From JACQFK01 sp041482015 (GTDB lineage: Bacteria > Planctomycetota > MHYJ01 > JACPRB01), in NCBI GenBank assembly GCA_041482015.1, contig JBGPCZ010000050.1, positions 1 through 34,020 of the forward strand: a DNA stretch of 34,020 bases, written 5' to 3'. A model generated the notes under the pieces. That model did no database searches. It worked only from the letters and a program-made list of their open reading frames with translations, and had not been told where the DNA came from. A program made the position numbers and the translations under genes. Within the stretch, counting starts at the first letter, position 1, and each line of letters begins with the position of its first letter. This document shows, in pieces, positions 17,770 to 25,140 of this stretch.

Positions 17770-19731
17770 CTACTTGTCGATTTTTGTGCCGCAGTCGGCG
17801 CAGAACTTCTCGTCCGTGCCGGCCTCCCTCTTGCACTTGGGGCAGGCCCTCGCGACGGCCTCCAGCGGCTTGAGCTCCACCGTCGACGCCTTGGAGACTC
17901 CCCGGTACGCCAGCCGCGGCTTGCGGTCCGCCGCGGGAATCGCGAAGACCGCCTGGAAGCTCCGCCGCTCGCCGTTCGGAACCAGGAGGAGCTTCGCCGG
18001 CGGACGCGGTCCGCGGAACGACGCGTCGTGCATCGGAAGCTGGGCGCCCTTCTCGCTGGCGTAGTGGACCTGCTCGACGGTCTGGAACATCTCGCCCGCC
18101 AGGCCCGCCCCTTTGACCGTCACGTCGACGACCAGGAAGACCGATCCGGCCGGCGCCTTCACGCCGCCGAACTCCGCGGCGACCGACTGCCCGGTGACCG
18201 CGATCTTGAAGACGTCGTCGTCGATCTCGGCCAGGACAGGCTTCGCGGCCGCCTCGGGCCGCTTCCCCTCGAGGAGGAACGGCAGCGCCTTGGGATGCGT
18301 CACTTTCCCGTCCGGCAACCGCGCGTTCGGGAAATCGCACCGCACCTCGAGCGAGGCCGACTTCTCCGGGACCAGGAAGACGGCCGCTCCCCCCGTGAGG
18401 ATGTCGGGCAGGAACCTGGGCGCTTCGCCCAGCTCCGTCCCTTCAATCGACCCGTACGCGAACTCGCCGTCGAGGACGACGTGCAGATGCTTCCGCGCGT
18501 CCTTCCAGTCGGAGACCGTGCCGACCTGCAGCTTCTCGCCGGGCTTCGCCTTTGGATCGAACGCGCTCGCATCCGACTCCGTGAACATCCTGCTTCGCGC
18601 ACGAAGCTCGACCGCCAGGAACGTCATCCCCTCCGGCGCCTTCTTTCCCGCGTTCTCGCGCAGCCGATCGACGCGGAACACGCCGGCCTCGAGAATCTCG
18701 TTCTCCTGCAGCGGCGCGACCGGCTTCGCGATGGGTCGCGAGCCGGACCGTAGCGTCAGCGCCATATGACCGTGGGCGTAGTCGTAAAAGCGCAGGTCCA
18801 GGGTCTCGACGCCTTCCGCCGGGATCTCGAAGACCAGGTTGCCGCGCGTCCGCGCACCCAGGCGATCGAGCGTGAACCCCGCCGTGACCACGTGGCCCGG
18901 CAGCTGCGAAGCATCGGCCGGCAGTCGGGAGACGCGATCCCCGTTCATCACCAGGTAGAGATGGTCCCCCATCTCCTTGATCTTGTACATCGTCGGTACC
19001 TGGTTCGACTGGACGAGCGTCATCGGGATCGTGTTCTCGAACGACGCGTCGAGGACGAGGAACTTCCACCCAGCGGCCGGCGCCCGCGTGCCGTACGCAC
19101 CGCGCTCGCTCACGGAGTGGACCCGCAGGCGGCACGCCCGGTTCGAGGTCTCCAGGAGGGCGGCGACCTCCGGCGGCGCCGCCGGCTTCAGGCTCTCCCG
19201 CACCTCGCGCAGGGAATCCGGCGGGAGCCCCAGCTTCTTCCGGATCGCCGCCACCTTCTCGGACGCGCGTCCGTCGGGCTGGGAGTAGCGGCTCGTAATC
19301 GCGCCCGCGCGGAGCTCGATGCGGCCCCAGAGGCGGCCGTCGCCCGGGGCCTGCACCATCCAGGTCTCCCCGATCCGGAGCGGCTCGGCGTCGGCGCTTC
19401 CGCGGCCCGACACGATGCAGAGCGTGATCCCTTTGGATTCGCGAAGGATCGCCGCCGCCTGCTCGCGGGGCACCGGCGCGACCCAGACGACAACCTCAGC
19501 GCCGGCCGGCGCGGCCTTCGGGTCGGTGATGAACGCGACCTTCCCGCGAACGAAGGGTGCGGACGCGAATCCCGCGGCCACGAGGAGCTCCGGTGCATCC
19601 GCCCCGAACGCGAGGCCGATCTCCCCCGGCGCAAGCTCCAGCGCCGGGATCGACGCCGCCGATTCCACGGTCCGGATCACGACGGTCTCCTGGGACGCCA
19701 GGAGAAGGACCAGTCCGATCAGCGTTTCCAT
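17770..19731 (-). CDS. Secreted beta-domain protein with C-terminal zinc ribbon, paralogue of 13646-15475
   Basis: A 653-residue protein with a short hydrophobic N-terminus (METLIGLVLLLASQ), starting 3 bases after the stop of the upstream transglutaminase-like gene. Residues about 80-145 (VVVWVAPVPREQAAAIL, EPLRIGETWMVQAPG, LWGRIELRAG) align by eye with the second half of the metallophosphatase-like domain of the protein at 13646-15475; most of its first half is missing. Two shared beta domains follow (FLVLDASFENTIP, NLVFEIPAEGVETLDLRFYD; NEILEAGVFRVDRL, VFLVPEKSASLEVR). A third beta domain (KIAVTGQSVAAEFGG, SFQAVFAIP) is unique to this copy. It ends in a zinc ribbon with Cys630, 633, 644 and 647. 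The beta domains recall DUF4352-like immunoglobulin folds, but that is tentative. Function unknown. Confidence 0.8.
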   Translation of the reverse strand: METLIGLVLLLASQETVVIRTVESAASIPALELAPGEIGLAFGADAPELLVAAGFASAPFVRGKVAFITDPKAAPAGAEVVVWVAPVPREQAAAILRESKGITLCIVSGRGSADAEPLRIGETWMVQAPGDGRLWGRIELRAGAITSRYSQPDGRASEKVAAIRKKLGLPPDSLREVRESLKPAAPPEVAALLETSNRACRLRVHSVSERGAYGTRAPAAGWKFLVLDASFENTIPMTLVQSNQVPTMYKIKEMGDHLYLVMNGDRVSRLPADASQLPGHVVTAGFTLDRLGARTRGNLVFEIPAEGVETLDLRFYDYAHGHMALTLRSGSRPIAKPVAPLQENEILEAGVFRVDRLRENAGKKAPEGMTFLAVELRARSRMFTESDASAFDPKAKPGEKLQVGTVSDWKDARKHLHVVLDGEFAYGSIEGTELGEAPRFLPDILTGGAAVFLVPEKSASLEVRCDFPNARLPDGKVTHPKALPFLLEGKRPEAAAKPVLAEIDDDVFKIAVTGQSVAAEFGGVKAPAGSVFLVVDVTVKGAGLAGEMFQTVEQVHYASEKGAQLPMHDASFRGPRPPAKLLLVPNGERRSFQAVFAIPAADRKPRLAYRGVSKASTVELKPLEAVARACPKCKREAGTDEKFCADCGTKIDK

Positions 19732-19734
19732 GGG

Positions 19735-21822
19735 CTACATCCCCGCCAGGGCGTTGATCGACCCGTTCCACATCCCCTGCGCGAGTTCGTCCATCTTGTC
19801 CTTCACCTGGTCGCGCGCCCAGGTGCCGCCCAGGTAGGAACAGGCCTTGCCCATGAGGTTCGTCGCGTCGCTCGCCCACGCCGGCCCCGCCTGGGTTGCC
19901 GCCGCGAAGCCCGCCAGGTCCGAGTAGTTGCAGACCTCGCTCGCGTTTTCCCACGCGGCCTCGACCAACCCCTGCCCCGCTCCCGAGGGAACTCGCCCGA
20001 CGCAGCCGCCGGTCGCGGGATCGACGCTCCACCACGCGTCCGCGGACCAGCGGATCTCGCGTCGCCCGTCGCGGTCGAGCGCCTCCGCCTTGCCGCCGAG
20101 CAGGCGCGCCCGGCCGATCGCGGTCCACGCGGAGCGGCTCGAATCGCCGGGCCATCCCCGCGCGACGAGCAGGCACTCCAGCACCGTCTCGGCGACGCCC
20201 AGAGTCATCGTCCGGTCGCCCGAATCGAGGGAGACCGGGTTGTCGAAGATGTCGATCCCCCGGCGGAGCATCAGCCTCCCGGCCCCCTCGTCCACGAACA
20301 CCTGGCTCGTCTCGGCGGCGATTCCCACCCGGTCCTGCAGGAAGCCCCCTCCGGCGTTGATCTCCATCACGAGGCGGCGGCGGAGATCGGCGAACCGGAG
20401 GAGCAACGACGAGACCTCGGCGTGCTGGTTGAAGTGGACCCCGTCGCGCTCCCCTTTGAACACCTTGCGGAGCGCCGCGGCGTTTCGCGCGATCGCCGCC
20501 AGCTCGCGTCGCCCGCGCTCGCCCGGCGGCAGCGGGGCTCCGTCAACGAGGAACGAATACCGGAGCGCGGGAAGCGCGTGGACTTTCCCCTCCGCCTTGG
20601 GCGTCGCGTAGACGGCGCGCTTGTGGACGCGCTCCGGCGACCCCGGCTCCTTCACCGCCACCTCGAGGACGACGTTCTCGAGGGTGGAAGCGGCCGCGGC
20701 CTGCCCGCCTCCGCCGCCTCCGAGGACGCCGCCGAACGCCTTGTTCAGCCCCCCGGCCAGCGCCTTCGCCGGGCCCACCCGGCCGCCCGCGTCGACCTCG
20801 TAGACTTTGCCCGTGAGATCAAAGGGGAGACCGCCGAAATATTTCCCGTCGATGACCAGCCCCGCGCGGTACGTCTTCACCTGGCGGAACGCCTCGACGC
20901 GGCCCTTCTCGTCCAGCTCCGCGAGTTTCGCCGCCGGCGGAAGCTGCCCCTTGAGCGGCTGAAGCACGAAGTCCACCGCCCTCCACGACACGGCGGAGAG
21001 ATCGGCGGGAACGGTCAGCAGCGCGACGGGCTCGGACTTCTCGCCGCTCTTCCGGTTCATGACCAGGCGGAACGTCAGCGAGCGCCGCTGCACCGCGAGC
21101 TCCGCGGCCGTCGCGGGACGTCCGCCCTTCCGGGGGATTTCCACCGGTGAGGGATCGAGATCGACCCAGTCCTTCTTCGATCCGTCCCACGCCTGCGGCC
21201 AGAAATGTTCCCGCGGCGCCGCGAGCGCACGGGCCGCGACGGGACCGACGAGCGGGGCGAGACGCGCGGTCTCCGCTTTCGCGGCCTCGAGAACCTCATC
21301 CACCAGCGCCTTTTCCTCGCGACGGCGCTCCTGCACGAGCGCCTGGAGCGCGCCTGGGTCGACGCCGAGCTCACCCGCGAGCGCCTTCGGATCGGAATCG
21401 GGACGGGCGAGCCGCGACTTCGGGTCGCGTTTCCGGAAGTCCTCCAGCAGCATCGCGCCGTCGGCCTCCGCGAGCTCGACCCGCATCAGCCGTGTCTTCT
21501 CACCGCCCGCCTCCAGCATCGACTGCAGAAGAAGCGCCCGGTCGAGGGAGTTTCCCGAGCGCGCGAGCAGCGTGCCGGCGGCATCGCGGAGGAGGCCGCC
21601 ATAAGGCTCCCACGCGATCTCCGTGCGGACGAACTCGAGGATCTTCGCGCGGTCGAAGCCGAGGCGGGCGGCCGCGGCGCGGGGATCCGTGGGGTCGACC
21701 GTCTCGCGATGGCGGCGCTCCACGGCCTGGAGGAGCCGGTCGGACGCGGAGGCGTCCTGCCGATCCGGGACGCGCGGGGCCATGACCGCACCGGAAAGCA
21801 GGACGGCCACGAGGGTCCGCAT
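19735..21822 (-). CDS. Secreted transglutaminase-like protein lacking the catalytic Cys (copy 2)
   Basis: A 695-residue protein. The frame is open far upstream into the VWA gene, but the signal peptide (MRTLVAVLLSGAVMA) fixes the start at ATG 21822, 8 bases after the VWA stop. The core runs from about residue 58 (RAKILEFVRTEIAWEPYGG). RSGNSLDRALLLQSML places Ser92 where the Cys should be. His206 (REHFWPQAW) and Asp223 (WVDLDPS) are kept. A poly-Gly stretch occurs near residue 370. The C-terminal block contains WWSVDPATG (Trp597-598) and GAGQG, followed by a region with scattered Cys (EVCNYSD, GKACSYLGG). It is followed 3 bases later by its zinc-ribbon partner, the same gene order as in the 15472-17751/13646-15475 pair. 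Confidence 0.8.
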   Translation of the reverse strand: MRTLVAVLLSGAVMAPRVPDRQDASASDRLLQAVERRHRETVDPTDPRAAAARLGFDRAKILEFVRTEIAWEPYGGLLRDAAGTLLARSGNSLDRALLLQSMLEAGGEKTRLMRVELAEADGAMLLEDFRKRDPKSRLARPDSDPKALAGELGVDPGALQALVQERRREEKALVDEVLEAAKAETARLAPLVGPVAARALAAPREHFWPQAWDGSKKDWVDLDPSPVEIPRKGGRPATAAELAVQRRSLTFRLVMNRKSGEKSEPVALLTVPADLSAVSWRAVDFVLQPLKGQLPPAAKLAELDEKGRVEAFRQVKTYRAGLVIDGKYFGGLPFDLTGKVYEVDAGGRVGPAKALAGGLNKAFGGVLGGGGGGQAAAASTLENVVLEVAVKEPGSPERVHKRAVYATPKAEGKVHALPALRYSFLVDGAPLPPGERGRRELAAIARNAAALRKVFKGERDGVHFNQHAEVSSLLLRFADLRRRLVMEINAGGGFLQDRVGIAAETSQVFVDEGAGRLMLRRGIDIFDNPVSLDSGDRTMTLGVAETVLECLLVARGWPGDSSRSAWTAIGRARLLGGKAEALDRDGRREIRWSADAWWSVDPATGGCVGRVPSGAGQGLVEAAWENASEVCNYSDLAGFAAATQAGPAWASDATNLMGKACSYLGGTWARDQVKDKMDELAQGMWNGSINALAGM

Positions 21823-21830
21823 CGGCAAGG

Positions 21831-24128
21831 CTATTTCTTGTTGAGAAGCTTGCTCATGGTCACCGAGACGTGCGACGTGATCTCGGTGTTGATCCAGACC
21901 GTCTTCTCCTCCTTCTTGCCGTCGACCGCGATGGAGAAGACGTACTTCCCTTCCGGGAGCGGGTGACGGTCGCCGAGCTTGCCCTTGATGAGCTCCTTGC
22001 CGGCCTTGTCGAGGAGCGTGTACTCCGCCGCGCCTACCGTCGCCAGCGAGAGGGCGTTCAGGAGGTCGTCCGCCTTCCGGGCGTGGAAATACTTCCCGTT
22101 GCCCGCGGCGGCCGTCTTCTCCAGCTGCTCCCTCCAGTCGTCGTCGCTGATGTCGAATCCGACCACGTGGACCCTCATTCCCTTGCGGGAAGCGGCGAGC
22201 TTGGCCGCGGCCTCGGGGGGCTTCGCCCCCCGGGTTGTCTCCCCTCCGTCGGTCAGGAGGATGGTGACGACCTCGGCCCCGGGGTTGGCATGGGAGACGT
22301 CCTTGATCGCCTCGGTCATGCTGTAGGTCAGCGGCGTCATCCCCTTGCACTTGAGCGCCTTGACTCGCGCGACGAACGAGTCGGGATTGAGCGGACCGAT
22401 CGGGATGAGGAGCTCCGAGTCGAGCTCCGCATGCTCGTCGAGCGCCGTCTTCCGGTGGCCGTACACGCGAAGCCCCACCAGGGCCCCCTCGGGAAGCTTC
22501 TTGACGATACTCTCGACCACGTCCTTCACGATCTGGAACTTCTCCTTGCCGTCCATCTCGTCCCGCATCGAGCCCGACGCGTCGAGGATGAACAGGATGT
22601 TCGTGCTGTCGTTCACGAGGTGGGTCTCGAGAACGCCCGCCCCCCCCCGCTTGAGCGCCTTGACGGGCGCCGTCGCGCGGGTCAGGAAGAGAAGGGCAAG
22701 CGACGTGCCGCGCTTGGCGTCCTCGAAATTGGTCTGCCAGCTTCCATCCTGCTTCTGGATCCCGACCAGGTGCTTCGCGCCCATCGGGTACCAGCGATGC
22801 TCGCCGATCGATTCCGTACCGGCAAAGACGCCCACGCGCTCGACCGAATAGATGTAGTAGAGGGGCCACTGGCCGTTGGACTTCGGGTTCTCGCTGACGG
22901 AGAAGTTCTTCCCCAGCCACTGGAGCCCCGCCTGGACCTTCTCGTTTTCCAGGTAGTTCTTCTCGCCCAGGTAGAACCGGCAGAGCGCCATGGTGCAGAT
23001 CCCCGCGCAGGTCATGCTCCCGTAGGAGGTGCGACCCTTTCCCCCGTCATGATAGGCCCAGCCGCCGTCCCCGCAGTGCCTCTGCTCCATCTCCTTCAGG
23101 CACTTCTCCCAGGCCTCCCTCGGGACGGCAAAGCCGCACTTCGCGGCCGCGTGGAGGCCGAGGACCGCAAACTGCGTGCAGGAATTGTCTCCGTCGCTGG
23201 GATTCTTGCAGGTCCCCTTCTTCGGGACCTCCTCGCCCTTGACCTCCTCGTCGAGCGGCTCGCCACCCGAGACCGACAGGCCCGATTCCTTCCCATCCTT
23301 GCCCGGGGGGAGGGCCGGGGTCATCGCGATGGTCTCCCGGTACGTCCAGGTCCCTTTCGGTCCCTGCGTCTCGACGAGGTACTCGGCGCACTCGCGAGTC
23401 AGGTTGCGCAGGTCCGGGTCGCGCGTCGCCTCGAGCGCCAGGGCGCGCAGGCCGGCGACGTACACCGCGGCGCTGCTTTTGACCCAGTGATCGCGGCGAA
23501 GGAACGCGTGGATCTTCTCCCGCAACTTCCCGTTGGTCTGGTACTGGCTCGTGTTGATGAGCGCGTAGGCCGCCAGGTAGTCCTCGTCGGAGCTCAGATC
23601 CGACTTGGCATACTGCGCCGCGAGGAAGGCGGCGCCGCGGTCGATGGCCCTATTGACCTCCTCCGCGCTCGTCCCGAACTTGCGGAGCTCCGCGTCGAGC
23701 GTGGCCTTGACCTTGTCCGCGTCGACGTCCTGCCCGACCGGCCCGGCAGGCTTCGGGGCGGGCTTGTCGGCGTCCGGCTTGGGCGCCTCGGGTTTTGGAG
23801 TCTCGGGCTTCGGGGTTTCCGGCTTGGGGATCTCGGGCTTCGGAGCCTCGGGCTTCGGCTTCTCCTCGGGTTTCGGCGCGGGCGCGTCCTCGACCTTCGT
23901 CCCGCAGTTCGTGCAGAACTTCGCCCCCGCAAGCATCGGCTTCTTGCACTTGGCGCACACCTGCTCGGGAACCAGGGTGCCGCATTCCGTGCAGAACTTC
24001 GCCCCTGGCTTGAGCTTCGCCTTGCACTTCGAGCACTGGAGGTCCTGCTCCACGGCGGCCGCCGCCCCCGGAGCCAACCCGGCCGCGGGCGCAAGGCAGA
24101 GGATCAGCGCGAGGAACGCGTGCCTCAT
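21831..24128 (-). CDS. Secreted zinc-ribbon, alpha-toroid and von Willebrand factor A fusion protein
   Basis: A 765-residue protein with a signal peptide (MRHAFLALILCLAPAAG). Two zinc ribbons follow (Cys32, 35, 46, 49 and Cys58, 61, 72, 75). Next is a Pro-Lys-Glu linker (about 83-130) of PKPEx repeats. Residues about 145-490 form a helical toroid of prenyltransferase/squalene-cyclase-like repeats (ETQGPKGTWTY, HCGDGGWAYHDGG, IQKQDGSWQ). Residues about 505-690 are a VWA domain with an intact MIDAS: DASGS at 516-520, the Thr of MTPLTY, and the Asp of LLTDGGE. A short beta domain ends the protein (PLPEGKYVFSIAVDG). VWA domains bind protein partners through a metal ion. It stands at the centre of the cluster, 16 bases after the CsgG-like gene. 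A role in organising an envelope complex is inferred. Confidence 0.87.
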   Translation of the reverse strand: MRHAFLALILCLAPAAGLAPGAAAAVEQDLQCSKCKAKLKPGAKFCTECGTLVPEQVCAKCKKPMLAGAKFCTNCGTKVEDAPAPKPEEKPKPEAPKPEIPKPETPKPETPKPEAPKPDADKPAPKPAGPVGQDVDADKVKATLDAELRKFGTSAEEVNRAIDRGAAFLAAQYAKSDLSSDEDYLAAYALINTSQYQTNGKLREKIHAFLRRDHWVKSSAAVYVAGLRALALEATRDPDLRNLTRECAEYLVETQGPKGTWTYRETIAMTPALPPGKDGKESGLSVSGGEPLDEEVKGEEVPKKGTCKNPSDGDNSCTQFAVLGLHAAAKCGFAVPREAWEKCLKEMEQRHCGDGGWAYHDGGKGRTSYGSMTCAGICTMALCRFYLGEKNYLENEKVQAGLQWLGKNFSVSENPKSNGQWPLYYIYSVERVGVFAGTESIGEHRWYPMGAKHLVGIQKQDGSWQTNFEDAKRGTSLALLFLTRATAPVKALKRGGAGVLETHLVNDSTNILFILDASGSMRDEMDGKEKFQIVKDVVESIVKKLPEGALVGLRVYGHRKTALDEHAELDSELLIPIGPLNPDSFVARVKALKCKGMTPLTYSMTEAIKDVSHANPGAEVVTILLTDGGETTRGAKPPEAAAKLAASRKGMRVHVVGFDISDDDWREQLEKTAAAGNGKYFHARKADDLLNALSLATVGAAEYTLLDKAGKELIKGKLGDRHPLPEGKYVFSIAVDGKKEEKTVWINTEITSHVSVTMSKLLNKK
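23769..23858 (-). repeat. 15-base tandem repeats encoding the PKPEx linker
   Basis: Six imperfect 15-base units within the VWA gene encode PKPEA, PKPEI, PKPET, PKPET, PKPEA and PKPDA (residues 91-120). Such Pro-Lys-Glu repeats make a stiff extended spacer between the zinc ribbons and the toroid. TonB-like proteins use similar spacers to cross a periplasm or cell wall. Copy number may vary between strains. Confidence 0.75.
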
Positions 24129-24144
24129 GGAAACCTCCGTGGAC

Positions 24145-25032
24145 CTACTTGCCGACCGGGGTCCCGCACTTGCCGCAGAACTTCGCGTTCGCCTCCAGGG
24201 CCGCGCTGCACTTGGTGCACTTGGAGGCCTCGGCCCCCGTGCCGCACTTCGTGCAGAAATTGCTTCCCGGGGCGTACTCGGTCTTGCACTTGGGGCAGAC
24301 CGCCGCGGCGGGCTTGGAGAGCTTCTCGTCGATGTCCGGCAGCATCTTTCGGAGCGCCTCGTCGACGGCGAACCGCATGATCTTCCCCTGCGAGTCCTTG
24401 TCGATCTGGACGTTGTTCTTCGCGTCTCCGCCGATGCCGACCACGCGGACGCCCCAGGCGCTCGCGCTCTGCTCCTTCTTCACCTCGCCGAACTGCTTGC
24501 TGACGATCTCGCCCGTGGTCGTGTTGACGAGCTTGACGTCCACGCCCACGTCCGTCGAGATGATGGTCTTCGAGGTGTCGATCTTGAGCGGGGCCGCGCC
24601 CCCCAGGACCTTGTCGAGAATGCCGCCGTCCGTCGAGGTCTTCTGGGTCATCAGCCGGAAATTCGTGACGACGCCGATGAAGAGATAGTCGACTCCGCGG
24701 ATCCGGCCGGGCTTGGCGAGCTCGCTCGGCTCGACGACGCCCTCGAGGTTCTGCTCCTTGAGGATCGTCTTGAGCTGCATGCGGTCGATCAGGTTGAACC
24801 GCTTGGAGGAGACGATCAGCGTCTCCAGCTGTTCGCCCGCGGCGTCGGCCACGTGCGCGTTGGTCTTGTCCTGGAACTCCACGACCGCCGCCCGGACGCG
24901 CGCGGCGCCGGCAGGCGGAGGCGGGTAGTTCGCGATCTCGGGCATCTTGTCCCGGGAGACCTTCTCTTCGGTGGTCGTACCGCAACCCGCCAGGACGATC
25001 GCGCACGCGACGGCAGCCAGAGTCCGGTTCAT
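24145..25032 (-). CDS. CsgG-like lipoprotein with two C-terminal zinc ribbons
   Basis: A 295-residue lipoprotein. The start at 25032 is set by GGAGGAATGAC upstream and the signal peptide MNRTLAAVACAIVLAGC, with lipobox LAGC and lipidated Cys17. Residues about 45-235 follow the CsgG/HfaB pattern (VRAAVVEFQDKTN, SSKRFNLIDRMQLKTILKEQNL, GRIRGVDYLFIGVVTNFRL, VDVKLVNTTTGEIV). CsgG itself is an outer-membrane secretion channel for curli; many relatives have other envelope roles. Two zinc ribbons follow (Cys246, 249, 260, 263 and Cys272, 275, 286, 289), an addition not found in CsgG. It has its own strong-looking promoter (25061-25088), so it may head a seven-gene transcript down to 12799. Pore formation is not shown by sequence. 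Confidence 0.85.
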   Translation of the reverse strand: MNRTLAAVACAIVLAGCGTTTEEKVSRDKMPEIANYPPPPAGAARVRAAVVEFQDKTNAHVADAAGEQLETLIVSSKRFNLIDRMQLKTILKEQNLEGVVEPSELAKPGRIRGVDYLFIGVVTNFRLMTQKTSTDGGILDKVLGGAAPLKIDTSKTIISTDVGVDVKLVNTTTGEIVSKQFGEVKKEQSASAWGVRVVGIGGDAKNNVQIDKDSQGKIMRFAVDEALRKMLPDIDEKLSKPAAAVCPKCKTEYAPGSNFCTKCGTGAEASKCTKCSAALEANAKFCGKCGTPVGK

Positions 25033-25060
25033 GTCATTCCTCCAGAGGTGAAGTCCAACC

Positions 25061-25088
25061 ATTCTACGGACCCGCCCGGGCGAGTCAA
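25061..25088 (-). promoter_or_regulatory. Sigma-70-type promoter of the CsgG-like gene and downstream cluster
   Basis: On the minus strand TTGACT (25083-25088) is separated by 16 bases from TAGAAT (25061-25066), and the ATG lies 29 bases beyond the -10 box. Each hexamer has one mismatch to the consensus. It lies in the 108-base gap after the first transglutaminase-like gene, the longest gap inside the cluster. Confidence 0.6.
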
Positions 25089-25140
25089 GGGCTCTCCGCG
25101 ATCGGCTCTCCGTGTCCGGGGCCGCCCGTACGAAGCCCCC

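Noticed and set aside
21823..22920. Upstream extension of transglutaminase-like copy 2 giving a 1061-residue protein
   Set aside because: The extension is a shadow of the VWA gene, and the signal peptide at 21822 would be internal.
23769..23858. Short regular repeats that could suggest a CRISPR array
   Set aside because: The 15-base units are contiguous, in frame and encode a PKPEx linker; there are no spacers.
18766..24380. Long plus-strand open frames (794 codons at 18766-21150 and 836 codons at 21870-24380) over the cluster
   Set aside because: They are antisense to proteins with signal peptides and intact motifs and have no recognisable domain.
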